Of a stretch of DNA of 47,046 nucleotides, positions 27,753-36,071 are shown in pieces. The stretch's first letter is position 1, and each line of letters opens with the position of its first letter. The translations under genes were made by a program, and so were the position numbers. Location of the stretch: assembly GCA_025359915.1 (NCBI GenBank), contig JANYDE010000075.1, positions 1 through 47,046 of the forward strand, written 5' to 3'. The DNA is from Chamaesiphon sp. 336R_metabinner_41 (GTDB lineage: Bacteria > Cyanobacteriota > Cyanobacteriia > Cyanobacteriales > Chamaesiphonaceae). Below the pieces are notes generated by a model, which was not told the DNA's origin, made no database searches, and saw nothing but the letters and a program-made list of their open reading frames with translations.

Positions 27753-27785
27753 AAATCCCCGACTTCTGGGAGAAGTCGGGGATTT
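27753..27785. terminator. CCCGACTT-type hairpin after the DUF3318 gene
   Basis: Perfect 15-bp arms (27753-27767 and 27771-27785, core TCCCCGACTTCT / AGAAGTCGGGGA) with loop GGG and three T in the outer arm lie 17 bases after the stop. It is most like the copy at 20092. Confidence 0.8.
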
Positions 27786-27843
27786 GTTGATTGTGTAGAA
27801 ATGTTAAGATAACGATCGAAACCATCTCCTCGGATCGATCAAA

Positions 27844-29385
27844 ATGTCCAAGTCTTCCCTCCCGAAAGTTGTCGTTATTGGTGCGGGTATTGGCGGATTG
27901 ACAGCAGGTGCATTGCTGGCAAAACGGGGATATGACGTAACAATATTCGACCAAGCCATCGTTCCAGGCGGCTGTGCATCTACATTCAAACGCCAAGGAT
28001 TTACCTTCGATGTTGGAGCTACTCAGGTAGCTGGATTGGAACCTGGCGGTATTCATCACCGGATTTTCAGCGAATTAGAAATCGAGTTACCGCCAGCCAC
28101 ACCCTGCGATCCAGCTTGTGCGGTATTTTTGCCTGGAGAAACCACCCCGATTAATGTCTGGCGAGATCCCCAAAGGTGGCAAATAGAACGTCAGCAGCAG
28201 TTTCCAGGTAGCGAAACATTTTGGCAATTTTTACAACAACTATTCGATGCTAGTTGGCAGTTTCAGAGTCGCGATCCGATTTTACCACCGCGAAACCTGT
28301 GGGATGTCACGCAACTATTGGGCGCGTTGCGACTAGATACGCTGATTACTGTCCCGTTTACCCTTTCTACCGTCGGCGACGCACTGACATGGTTTGGCTT
28401 GAGCGGAGATAAACGGCTGCGGACATTCCTCGATCTACAACTCAAACTTTACTCCCAGGTAACAGCAGCAGAAACAGCTTTATTATACGCTGCAACAGCT
28501 CTGGGCGTGTCTCAGACCCCCCAAGGACTGTACCACCTTCAGGGGAGTATGCAGGTATTGAGCGATCGATTAGTGGCATCCCTAGAGCGAGATGGTGGCA
28601 AGTTATTGATGCGGAATACAGTAGAATCGATAACTTGTAATGAAGCTGGAGTAACAGGCGTAACCATCCGCAATCAAAAAACGGGTACAACTTGGACAGA
28701 AACCGCCGCTGAGGTAGTCGCAAATGTCACCGCCCAGGATTTAGTCAGATTGCTAGGAGAAGCGGCTCCTAAGTCCAATCCGATTCACTTATTATCTATT
28801 GACGGCTATCGATCTCGTGTCAAAAGTTTACCCCAAGCTTCGGGCGCATTTGTCGTGTATTTGGGCGTAAAAGATACGGCAATTCCAACCGAATGTCCGC
28901 CTCATCTGCAATTCCTCTACGATTACGACGGGATTATTGGCGAGAATAATTCGCTGTTTGTCTCCGTCAGTCATCCTGGTGATGGACGCGCACCTGATGG
29001 GATGGCGACAATTATTGCATCCTCATTTGTCGATCCCAATAAATGGTACGGTGAGGACATTGATTATGCTGCGATGAAGGCTGAGTATACCGGAATTGCG
29101 ATCGCTAAATTAGGTAAATATTTCGACTTAGCACCGGAAAATATCATCGTGACAGAAGTAGGGACACCGCGCACCTTCGAGCGATATACAGCCCGCGAAC
29201 GGGGAATTGTCGGCGGGATTGGGCAACGAGTCTCGACATTTGGGCCATTTGGCTTCGCGACGCGGATTCCCGTAGCGGGATTGTGGATGGTGGGCGATTC
29301 TACTCATCCTGGGGAGGGGACGGCGGGAGTTAGTTATTCGGCATTAACTGTGGTTCGACAAATCGAGCAGCAGAGATTGGGTTAA
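27844..29385 (+). CDS. crtD: Carotenoid C-3',4' desaturase (CrtD type)
   Basis: CrtD-type desaturases introduce the C-3',4' double bond in myxoxanthophyll-type carotenoids of cyanobacteria. The 513-residue flavoprotein has the dinucleotide-binding start VVIGAGIGGLTAGALLAKRG, then the CrtI-superfamily signature GGCASTFKRQGFTFDVGATQ, and GLEPGGIHHRIFSELE, which I associate with CrtD rather than with the related isomerase CrtH. The C-terminal FAD motif is GLWMVGDSTHPGEGTAGVSY. Length is normal. It is a single gene after a terminator hairpin. A CrtH-like isomerase is the less likely alternative. Confidence 0.88.
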   Translation: MSKSSLPKVVVIGAGIGGLTAGALLAKRGYDVTIFDQAIVPGGCASTFKRQGFTFDVGATQVAGLEPGGIHHRIFSELEIELPPATPCDPACAVFLPGETTPINVWRDPQRWQIERQQQFPGSETFWQFLQQLFDASWQFQSRDPILPPRNLWDVTQLLGALRLDTLITVPFTLSTVGDALTWFGLSGDKRLRTFLDLQLKLYSQVTAAETALLYAATALGVSQTPQGLYHLQGSMQVLSDRLVASLERDGGKLLMRNTVESITCNEAGVTGVTIRNQKTGTTWTETAAEVVANVTAQDLVRLLGEAAPKSNPIHLLSIDGYRSRVKSLPQASGAFVVYLGVKDTAIPTECPPHLQFLYDYDGIIGENNSLFVSVSHPGDGRAPDGMATIIASSFVDPNKWYGEDIDYAAMKAEYTGIAIAKLGKYFDLAPENIIVTEVGTPRTFERYTARERGIVGGIGQRVSTFGPFGFATRIPVAGLWMVGDSTHPGEGTAGVSYSALTVVRQIEQQRLG

Positions 29386-29488
29386 TGTTCCTAATACTGC
29401 TCCGTTTTGTCACACGACACGCCTCGGCGTGAACGCAAAAGGATTTTTGGATCTACGAATGACCATAATCGATCTTTGGAATGGCAAT

Positions 29489-29998
29489 TCATGAAGCGGC
29501 GTTTTTGATAGTAGCTACTGTCCAAATCGCCAGCAAAAATACCAAACATTTGAACTGAAGATTCCATTGTATTCCTAGCATAAACTCTGACATTGTTAGT
29601 TTGTGGCTATTGCGCCGAGATCGCCGAGCGGAATCTCTAATTCGATAAATTTGCAGAAGAACCGCCACAATCCCGCCAACAACAGCAAAGATCTGAAACG
29701 GCATCGCTTCATAGCGTAAATTGACAATTACGGGATCTTTATTCCACAGTTGATATGCTTGGTCGATAAAATTTCCGGTTAATAACCCCAGCATGAAGAT
29801 GTAGAGCAGCGTAATCAACCAGAATCTGCTCTTGTTTGAGCTGGACATGTCTGCCCATTCCATTCGTCCTGTGTTGGCAGCTTCTCCGCATTTGACACAA
29901 TTAATTTTCCCAGGACCAATGTTACTGGAAACTGAGAATAGCCGCATTTCGAGGGGAAAGCCACAGTTTTGGCATTTATGCATTTCTACAACGTACAT
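29489..29998 (-). CDS. Zinc-ribbon membrane protein
   Basis: The 169-residue protein begins with a zinc ribbon built from two CXXC pairs (Cys9/Cys12 in KCQNCGF and Cys34/Cys37 in NCVKCGEA). It continues with three likely membrane helices: FWLITLLYIFMLGLLTGNFI, FQIFAVVGGIVAVLLQIY and LQFKCLVFLLAIWTVATI. A basic segment (RDSARRSRRNSHK) lies between helices two and three. I do not recognise a named family. The cytoplasmic zinc ribbon plus membrane part suggests a structural or regulatory role. Confidence 0.72.
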   Translation of the reverse strand: MYVVEMHKCQNCGFPLEMRLFSVSSNIGPGKINCVKCGEAANTGRMEWADMSSSNKSRFWLITLLYIFMLGLLTGNFIDQAYQLWNKDPVIVNLRYEAMPFQIFAVVGGIVAVLLQIYRIRDSARRSRRNSHKLTMSEFMLGIQWNLQFKCLVFLLAIWTVATIKNAAS

Positions 29999-30375
29999 GG
30001 ACTATCTTCTGTTAAATATCATTGGTAGACAGATTATACGTCAGGAGTGGGTTTATCCGTAGCGCAAAATGCAGGCTTACGCCAACGAATAGCATCTGCA
30101 ATAGTCAGTCTCGATATCATTGTAAGATCGATCGGGAACAAAATATTTTTAGATTCGATCGTTTCAGATTTTTTACTAAAAATTCAGATCTTATTCGGTT
30201 TTCCTCATCAGTATTTATACGGTCAAAATATCGATCCAGGACTATTTATTTCTCAAAACTCTTTGGCGCAAAGGCTTTGAATGAATAAAACATTCTGGGA
30301 ACCTTTCAATTATCAGTTGCGACTTAGTAGGTAAGAACGAAAAAACAAACTTTGCCAACCACCAGCTAATTAATT
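29999..30375. other. AT-rich divergent spacer
   Basis: Between the zinc-ribbon membrane protein and the outer-membrane protein gene no coding frame has a recognisable domain; overlapping frames at 30022-30288 look like chance openings. The promoters of both flanking genes should lie here. No strong hairpin was seen. Confidence 0.5.
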
Positions 30376-30951
30376 ATGAACTTTTCCTTAACCCAATCAA
30401 TCAAAACTATCGCTATCTCTGCACTCGTACTTGCACCAATAGTTAGTGCAACTAATCCGGCATCTGCTGCTCCTAAATATATCGCTCAAGCGGCTACAGA
30501 GCTAACATCTCCTCAATCTGTCGGTACCACCTCCAACTATTTAGGAGCAGGTGTTTCTAGTGGTTTAACCACTGACAATGCATCTGGGTCGCAATCAAAA
30601 ACAGGTGGGACTTTGTACGGTAGATATGCTATTCCTCAAAGCAAATTGTCTGCTCGTGCTGGCATCGTATTCACTGACAAAATTAGCGCAGTTACTCCTA
30701 AACTCACCTATGATGTTGGCGTTGCTCCTGGCACAAATATCTTTCTTGGTGCTGGCTACAACTTTGTTAATGAAAAAAATACTAGTACTCCTTTGGGAAA
30801 CAAAAGTGCGCCTGTTTTAAGTTTGGGTGTAGAGAGCCAATTAGCCAATAATGTATTGGTATTTGGTTCTGCGGATCTGGGTGTCAATGCTTACCAAAAT
30901 AATAACAACACGGCGATCGCGATTCAAGGTGGTGCTGGTTTCCGCTTCTAA
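30376..30951 (+). CDS. Secreted outer-membrane beta-barrel-like protein
   Basis: The 191-residue protein has a signal peptide (IKTIAISALVLAPIVSA, cleavage near SAAPK). It then has alternating beta-strand segments: YLGAGVSSGLTTD, GTLYGRYAIPQ, LSARAGIVFTDK, TNIFLGAGYNFVN, APVLSLGVESQL and a last strand ending GGAGFRF. The terminal Phe and strand pattern fit a small eight-stranded outer-membrane barrel of the opacity type. Ligand and role are unknown. A strong intrinsic terminator follows at 30993-31028, so it is a single-gene unit. Confidence 0.8.
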   Translation: MNFSLTQSIKTIAISALVLAPIVSATNPASAAPKYIAQAATELTSPQSVGTTSNYLGAGVSSGLTTDNASGSQSKTGGTLYGRYAIPQSKLSARAGIVFTDKISAVTPKLTYDVGVAPGTNIFLGAGYNFVNEKNTSTPLGNKSAPVLSLGVESQLANNVLVFGSADLGVNAYQNNNNTAIAIQGGAGFRF

Positions 30952-30992
30952 CTGATTCGGTTCTCTTCAGATATCCTAGTACTGATGATATC

Positions 30993-31028
30993 GGCTCAAC
31001 TCTCTGATGGAGAGTCGAGCCTTTTTTT
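30993..31028 (+). terminator. Intrinsic terminator
   Basis: GGCTCAACTCTC (30993-31004) pairs with GAGAGTCGAGCC (31010-31021) with a single A-C mismatch and a 5-base loop, followed by seven T. It is a classical rho-independent terminator for the beta-barrel gene. Confidence 0.9.
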
Positions 31029-31135
31029 GATTAACAGCCGTTGCCTCAGTTGCTCCAGAGGAGAATCGCGGTATACTTACTTTGAACTGATAATCGACGT
31101 TCGCCCTGCTGAAATTCCCCGTAAAATTGTTATTT

Positions 31136-31660
31136 ATGCCTATTCTCGATCGACAAGGTAGATTATTTGGTAAATTCAGCCTCCTCGACATTGGTGCTGT
31201 CCTGGTAATGTTATTTGTGGTCGTAGGTATTTTCCTCTCGCCTGGTGGTTCGGGACGCATCAATGGACAGGATAAGCCTCAATCTGTAGAGGCTGATGTG
31301 ATTGTTAGAGGATTGAATGTCCTCAATCCTGAGTCGCTGTTGAAGCAGTTTAGTCCTGGCAATAAACTCAGTTTTGTGATCCGCAATCAGCCAGCGGGAC
31401 AAGTTGATATTAAGAGTGTCCGTCAACTCGATCGCACTTTGGCAGTACCACAAGCTGATGGTTCTGTCAAGCCGATGAAGGATCCTCGACCTGATTCGTT
31501 TAGTATGGATATGATCGTTACGGTGACTGGCAATGGTCAGAAAACCAAGGAAGGTTTGGTACTGGGCAATACGAAGATGAAGATTGGTTCTTCGGTGGAA
31601 ATCGACCAGCTTAATTACAATTTTAATGGCACTGTGATTGATATTCGGTATTTGAATTAG
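31136..31660 (+). CDS. DUF4330 family membrane-anchored protein
   Basis: The 174-residue protein starts MPILDRQGRLFGKFSLLDIG, the typical opening of DUF4330, followed by one membrane helix (AVLVMLFVVVGIFLSPGG). A soluble domain of about 130 residues, rich in beta strands, probably faces the lumen or periplasm (VEADVIVRGLNVLNPESLL, then LSFVIRNQPAGQV). Members are widespread in cyanobacteria and of unknown function. The ATG at 31136 is chosen over a TTG 9 bases earlier. It forms a single-gene unit. Confidence 0.82.
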   Translation: MPILDRQGRLFGKFSLLDIGAVLVMLFVVVGIFLSPGGSGRINGQDKPQSVEADVIVRGLNVLNPESLLKQFSPGNKLSFVIRNQPAGQVDIKSVRQLDRTLAVPQADGSVKPMKDPRPDSFSMDMIVTVTGNGQKTKEGLVLGNTKMKIGSSVEIDQLNYNFNGTVIDIRYLN

Positions 31661-31951
31661 TGGTTTAGTGGATAGTGAATAGCAGTTTTGCTTGTGGGTG
31701 TCGGTGCATATCGAACGCGCAAGCGCACCCCCTAATGGTGGTCAAAATCTACTCACCATCACCGTTGCACACTAATAACCAATCCACTATTCACTATTCA
31801 CTTGGAAGGTAGTATGAAGAACCATGTCTAAATATCAACATTGATTTCGAGATCTCATAATTGTGATGAGAGCGATCGAGTCGAGTGATAAGCTGCTGAG
31901 AATTATCGAAAAAAATCTCATAGCATAGCGATCGCTCGATCGTTAAAACTA

Positions 31952-32128
31952 ATGTATAAAAATAGATTAGGGCACTCTTTATTTGATGTGGCGATGCCTG
32001 CGATCCTCGGTGCTGGAGTTGTTACTTCCTTCGCCATGTCACAAGGACAACACCCCGCAATTGCGATCGCAATTACGGCGATTTCGGCGATATTTGCAGT
32101 GATTTGTCATCGATTCGATCTGATCTAA
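31952..32128 (+). CDS. 58-residue two-helix membrane protein
   Basis: The ATG at 31952 opens 58 codons: MYKNRLGHSLFDVAMPAILG, then two hydrophobic stretches (AILGAGVVTSFAMS and AIAIAITAISAIFAVICHRF). Composition differs clearly from the flanking non-coding DNA. No strong ribosome-binding site is visible, and the preceding bases include a GCGATCGC-like cluster. It is too small for confident calling, and I recognise no family, but it is the only coding candidate in the 562-base stretch between DUF4330 and the KDPG aldolase gene. Confidence 0.5.
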   Translation: MYKNRLGHSLFDVAMPAILGAGVVTSFAMSQGQHPAIAIAITAISAIFAVICHRFDLI

Positions 32129-32222
32129 ATTAACTACTCCCTTCCTCGTATCAAAGTAGATATCTAGAATAATGAGTGGATAGTGAATGGGTTATTAGTG
32201 TAAAACGGTGATAGTGATTAGT

Positions 32223-32882
32223 CTATTTGTTGAGTGGAAAGGGAGTATTTATTCTCATAACTAAATTCCTGGCTCGATCGCTAATGCTGTACCAATCTTC
32301 CCGTACAATTTCAGCGGGGGGAAATAATGCTCCAGCTAATCCTACCGCCACTGCTCCAGCCATGAGAAAATCGGGTGCGTTATCGACAGTTACGCCGCCA
32401 GTCGGAATCAGCGGAATTTGAGAAATCGGCCCTTGTAATACCTGTAAATAACTAGCACCACCCACAGACTGAATCGGGAACACTTTCACAGCCGTAGCCC
32501 CAGAGTGCCATGCAGTGATGATTTCTGTTGGGGTTAATGCGCCTGGAATCATTGGAATTTCGGCACTAGTTGCGGATTGAATTAGATTGATGTCGAGATG
32601 GGGTGTAAAAATATATTCGGCACCACAATCGATCGCGTTACGGACATCGGCTAGACTTAATACTGTACCAGTACCGATCGAACAATCCGGTAATTCTGCT
32701 CGCAATAATTCAATTAATGCCCACGGTTGTGAGCTGTTTGCCGTAATTTCAATTAATCTAATCCCCCCATCCGCCGCAGCCTGCGCCATCTTTTGACCTA
32801 TACTAAGATCGGTCGATCGAATTACGGCAATTATTCGCTCTTTTCTGACAAGTTCTAACCAATTTTCCCTGTAGCTTTGCAC
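32223..32882 (-). CDS. eda: KDPG/KHG aldolase
   Basis: The 219-residue class I aldolase splits 2-keto-3-deoxy-6-phosphogluconate to pyruvate and glyceraldehyde-3-phosphate (Entner-Doudoroff route) and can also cleave 4-hydroxy-2-oxoglutarate. The Schiff-base lysine lies in TAVKVFPIQSVGG, the catalytic Glu in LIEITANSSQPW, and phosphate-binding residues in LIPTGGVT. Length is typical. It lies 101 bases downstream of panB on the same strand. An Entner-Doudoroff pathway is known in several cyanobacteria. Confidence 0.92.
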   Translation of the reverse strand: MQSYRENWLELVRKERIIAVIRSTDLSIGQKMAQAAADGGIRLIEITANSSQPWALIELLRAELPDCSIGTGTVLSLADVRNAIDCGAEYIFTPHLDINLIQSATSAEIPMIPGALTPTEIITAWHSGATAVKVFPIQSVGGASYLQVLQGPISQIPLIPTGGVTVDNAPDFLMAGAVAVGLAGALFPPAEIVREDWYSISDRARNLVMRINTPFPLNK

Positions 32883-32983
32883 GATCTATTCTTGGAAGAT
32901 GGGATATGGGAGATGTTTGCTTTACTTGTGCCGCTTAGTACTAGTCAATATTCACCGATACTCACAATCTAAACCACTATTCA

Positions 32984-33754
32984 CTATTCACCATCCACTT
33001 TTTTCACATCAGCACTATAGTCTTGCACTGCTTGGGTAATGATGGTGCGTAAATCGACATAGGCTTTGGCAAACGGTGGTTGACGCAGGGTTAAGCCCAA
33101 TAAGTCCGCAGTTACTAATACTTGCCCGTCACAGTCTACCCCAGCACCAATACCAATCGTCGGAATTGAGATCTTTTCTGATATCGACTTGGCTAAATCA
33201 GCGGGAATATGTTCTAGCACGATCGAAAATGCACCCGCACGTTCTAATGCTACTGCTGCTAAAATGAGACGATCTCGATCGCTTTCTGATTGTCCCTGTT
33301 GACGATAGCCTAATTGATGGACTGATTGCGGAGTCAAGCCGATATGCCCCATCACCGGGATACCCGCTTCAACCAGCCGCGTAATTGTCTCAATCATCGC
33401 CGGATAGCCCCCTTCGAGCTTAACCGCCTGTGCGCCCGTCTCCTTGAGAATTCGTCCTGCTGATTGAATCGCACTCTCAACACTAGTTTGATAGCTCAGA
33501 AATGGCAAATCGACCACGATTAGAGCGTTTTTGACTCCACGCTTGACAGCTTTGGCGTGATGAATAATTTCGTCGAGAGTCAAGGGGAGGGTATTCTCGT
33601 ATCCTAATGCTACCATTGCCAGGGAATCACCGACCAGGATCAAGTCTACTCCAGCAGCATCTAAGATTTGAGCGATCGCAAAATCCCACGCAGTCAACGC
33701 AACAATCTGTTTTCGATTAACTTTAAATTGCAACAACTGGCGAACTGTCGGCAT
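32984..33754 (-). CDS. panB: 3-methyl-2-oxobutanoate hydroxymethyltransferase (ketopantoate synthase)
   Basis: PanB adds a hydroxymethyl group from methylene-tetrahydrofolate to alpha-ketoisovalerate, the first committed step of pantothenate and CoA synthesis. The 256-residue TIM-barrel protein shows the metal ligands in [12 protein letters not shown] and [10 protein letters not shown], the KLEGG motif, [20 protein letters not shown]-like substrate loop (here QLGYRQQG), the catalytic Glu in [10 protein letters not shown] and IGIGAG. Length is normal. The gene is upstream of the KDPG aldolase gene. Confidence 0.95.
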   Translation of the reverse strand: MPTVRQLLQFKVNRKQIVALTAWDFAIAQILDAAGVDLILVGDSLAMVALGYENTLPLTLDEIIHHAKAVKRGVKNALIVVDLPFLSYQTSVESAIQSAGRILKETGAQAVKLEGGYPAMIETITRLVEAGIPVMGHIGLTPQSVHQLGYRQQGQSESDRDRLILAAVALERAGAFSIVLEHIPADLAKSISEKISIPTIGIGAGVDCDGQVLVTADLLGLTLRQPPFAKAYVDLRTIITQAVQDYSADVKKVDGE

Positions 33755-33875
33755 GTTTTGGAGTTGAGAGACGATTTGATATTTGACTGAGAGCGTTGGT
33801 AGTTATACACTCTATTGTAGAGCTGTTGGGTCTAAAACCTCACATTTAGACTAAGCTCCCCGCTCTAAGTCGCTT

Positions 33876-33909
33876 TACTTATTACTTATTACTTATTACC
33901 TATTACTTA
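33876..33909. repeat. Heptanucleotide tandem repeat (ATTACTT) before chlG
   Basis: Four to five seven-base TATTACT units end directly before the chlG ATG, replacing a normal ribosome-binding site. The unit is the reverse complement of the repeat at 1800-1852. Confidence 0.85.
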
Positions 33910-33913
33910 ATTT

Positions 33914-34897
33914 ATGAGCGATCTACCAGTTGAGCCAGCCGAGGAAAAGAGTGCGAAGACGCGACAGATGTTGGGGATGAAGGGTGCTTCGACGGAGGCG
34001 GCTTCGATTTGGAAGATTCGGTTGCAATTGATGAAGCCGATTACCTGGATTCCGCTGATGTGGGGAGTTGTCTGTGGTGCGGCTTCTTCGGGTGAGTATG
34101 TATGGTCGATCGAGAATGTACTCAAAGCGGCATTATGTATGTTAATGTCGGGGCCATTATTGACTGGTTATACTCAGGTTGTGAATGAGTGGTACGATCG
34201 AGAAATTGATGCGGTGAATGAGCCTTATCGTCCGATTCCTTCGGGAGCAATTTCTGGTTCGCAAGTAGTCGTTCAGATTTTTGTTTTATTATTTGGGGGA
34301 ATTGGGGTTGCCTATATTCTCGATCGAGCAGCGAATCATGATTTCCCGATTATGACTTGTTTGGCGATCGGTGGCGCGTTTGTTGCCTATATTTATTCGG
34401 CTCCACCATTGAAGTTAAAACAGAATGGTTGGTTGGGTACTTATGCCTTAGGGGCGAGTTATATTGCGTTACCGTGGTGGGCGGGTCATGCTTTATTTGG
34501 CACCCTAAATTGGACGCTAATTGTCATGACGCTATTCTATAGTTTAGCAGGATTGGGGATTGCGATCGTTAATGATTTCAAGAGCGTGGAAGGCGACAGA
34601 CAGTTTGGATTAAAATCTCTACCTGTGATGTTTGGGATTACGAAATCTGCTTGGATTTGCGTATTGATGATTGATATTTTTCAAGCGGGAATTTCTGTCT
34701 ATCTAACTACGATTCATCAAAATCTCTACGCTGCAATTTTGTTACTATTAGTTATCCCCCAAATCGTTTTTCAAGACATGTATTTCTTGCGAGATCCTTT
34801 GAAGAATGATGTCAAGTATCAAGCTAGTGCTCAACCTTTCCTCGTCATCGGGATGTTAGTCGCTGGTTTAGCTTTCGGACATGCAGCGATTGGTTAA
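33914..34897 (+). CDS. chlG: Chlorophyll synthase
   Basis: ChlG attaches the geranylgeranyl or phytyl tail to chlorophyllide a in the thylakoid membrane, the last step of chlorophyll a synthesis. The 327-residue protein belongs to the UbiA prenyltransferase superfamily with about eight to nine membrane helices. The first Asp-rich region is NEWYDREIDAVNEPYRPIPS and the second is NDFKSVEGDRQFGLKSLPV, both diagnostic. Length is close to other cyanobacterial ChlG proteins. A seven-base tandem array lies directly upstream. Single gene. Confidence 0.96.
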   Translation: MSDLPVEPAEEKSAKTRQMLGMKGASTEAASIWKIRLQLMKPITWIPLMWGVVCGAASSGEYVWSIENVLKAALCMLMSGPLLTGYTQVVNEWYDREIDAVNEPYRPIPSGAISGSQVVVQIFVLLFGGIGVAYILDRAANHDFPIMTCLAIGGAFVAYIYSAPPLKLKQNGWLGTYALGASYIALPWWAGHALFGTLNWTLIVMTLFYSLAGLGIAIVNDFKSVEGDRQFGLKSLPVMFGITKSAWICVLMIDIFQAGISVYLTTIHQNLYAAILLLLVIPQIVFQDMYFLRDPLKNDVKYQASAQPFLVIGMLVAGLAFGHAAIG

Positions 34898-35029
34898 TGG
34901 TGAGCAGAGAAAACCGACTTTTTGAACTCGACTTTGGCCATTAGAAGAGGGGCGTTGCTGAGTATTCTTTACTGGTAACTGGGATTATATTGTGAAATTG
35001 AATTAGATTGCGTATCTAAAAATAGATCT

Positions 35030-35116
35030 GTAGGTGGGGTTGCGCAAGGCGAAACCCAACATCCACACAATTGATCGTTGAGTGTGTTGGGTTTCGCGGG
35101 CTTCAACCCAACCTAC
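35030..35116. repeat. GTAGGTTGGGTT-type palindromic repeat, copy 1
   Basis: The element starts GTAGGTGGGGTTGCGC and ends CAACCCAACCTAC, with an inner pair GAAACCCAACA / TGTTGGGTTTC. Nested inverted repeats would fold into one long hairpin. Related copies lie at 45539-45621 (full) and 5679-5717 (partial). The shared upstream bases ATCT precede both full copies. Confidence 0.8.
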
Positions 35117-35141
35117 GATCCTCGAATTATCATTAATTAAT

Positions 35142-35573
35142 TCAGGTGACTATCGTTGTTGGAATCGATGCTGAGAGAGCATTCCATACTTCTATCAACC
35201 GTTGGAATCCGATCGATTCGTAGCCACTGGCTTCGTAGCCACTGGCTTCGTATCGTTGCACCATTTGTTCCTTGATGCCTAATTTTACCGCTAAGTCTTT
35301 TTGGGTCATGCCTAAACCGATGCGCTTTTGAATTAATACCTTGGGCAAATCTTCGATCGAACCCATCGTAATTTCGACTTTACCCATTTTTAAATCATTG
35401 TATTCTTGAATCTCGGTCTGCATTTGATCGATTTGAGTCTGAAAACTATTCTGCATGGCGGCTAGTTGCTGTGCAGAAATTATTTCCGATTGCTCTAGCA
35501 ATTTTTCTAGAACTTGATGCAGTTTTTTAATTTCACCTTGGGTAATTTTATATTGATGTTCGTTTTGAATCAT
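35142..35573 (-). CDS. XRE-type helix-turn-helix protein, putative antitoxin
   Basis: The 143-residue protein has an N-terminal coiled coil (KLHQVLEKLLEQSEIISAQQ and following) and a C-terminal HTH domain: LIQKRIGLGMTQKDLAVKLG, then IKEQMVQRYEASGY. Such coiled-coil plus HTH proteins often act as antitoxins and repressors of their own operon. It follows a nucleotidyltransferase-like gene with a 10-base gap. A 15-base tandem duplication (35218-35232 and 35233-35247) inserts an extra YEASG after the recognition helix, which could change DNA binding. The antitoxin role is inferred from gene context. Confidence 0.72.
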   Translation of the reverse strand: MIQNEHQYKITQGEIKKLHQVLEKLLEQSEIISAQQLAAMQNSFQTQIDQMQTEIQEYNDLKMGKVEITMGSIEDLPKVLIQKRIGLGMTQKDLAVKLGIKEQMVQRYEASGYEASGYESIGFQRLIEVWNALSASIPTTIVT

Positions 35574-35583
35574 GATTAACTAT

Positions 35584-35940
35584 CTAAATTAAAGTATTGA
35601 GATCGATCACTACTATCCCCATCGTTTCTCCATCGCGGTTCTTTTGGAGAAATCCTTGGAATGCTGACATAAAATCCATTCGCAACTCGCATCCAAAGCG
35701 AGCATGTTGTTCCTCAAGATCTTTGAAAATAGGATTCAGTGTACTGATATCGATACTCATGCCATCAAAACAGCCATCGATGTCATTTGGGCGTTCTTTA
35801 TTGGTAACAAAACTACCACCAATATAAACCTCTTGGCAGCCAGACTGTCGAAGTAGTTTGAGTGCGAACATCAGTCCCGATAGTAGATTGACGCGACAAG
35901 AATTATACCCATATTGCTCCCAGAAATCACCCCAAACCAT
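35584..35940 (-). CDS. Nucleotidyltransferase-like protein (DUF6932-like), putative toxin
   Basis: The 118-residue protein carries the minimal nucleotidyltransferase signature: YIGGSFVTNKERPNDIDGCF, that is a Gly-Ser pair followed by a D-X-D metal motif. A partner carboxylate may be the Asp in RMDFMSAF. Length and pairing with an HTH gene resemble small NTase modules such as MNT-type toxins or antitoxins that modify RNA or protein. Start at ATG 35940. I infer the function from motif and context; the substrate is unknown. A long AT-rich spacer separates it from the AraC gene. Confidence 0.68.
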   Translation of the reverse strand: MVWGDFWEQYGYNSCRVNLLSGLMFALKLLRQSGCQEVYIGGSFVTNKERPNDIDGCFDGMSIDISTLNPIFKDLEEQHARFGCELRMDFMSAFQGFLQKNRDGETMGIVVIDLNTLI

Positions 35941-36071
35941 TACCCAAATCCCAGGTGGTAAATAGCCTCGATCGGTAAATGGTGGTATTCACTTCGTTCT
36001 CCAGCAAACATCACAAAAATATGCACTAAATATTAACTATGTTAACACAACTTTTTCGTTGGAGACTGTTG

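Noticed and set aside
30022-30288. Overlapping plus-strand frames between two membrane-protein genes
   Set aside because: Two frames of similar size overlap in the same AT-rich DNA with low-complexity translations; treated as chance.
34910-34945. Fifth CCCGACTT-like hairpin after chlG
   Set aside because: ACCGACTTTTTGAACTCGACTTT has the left arm but no complementary right arm, so no stem forms.
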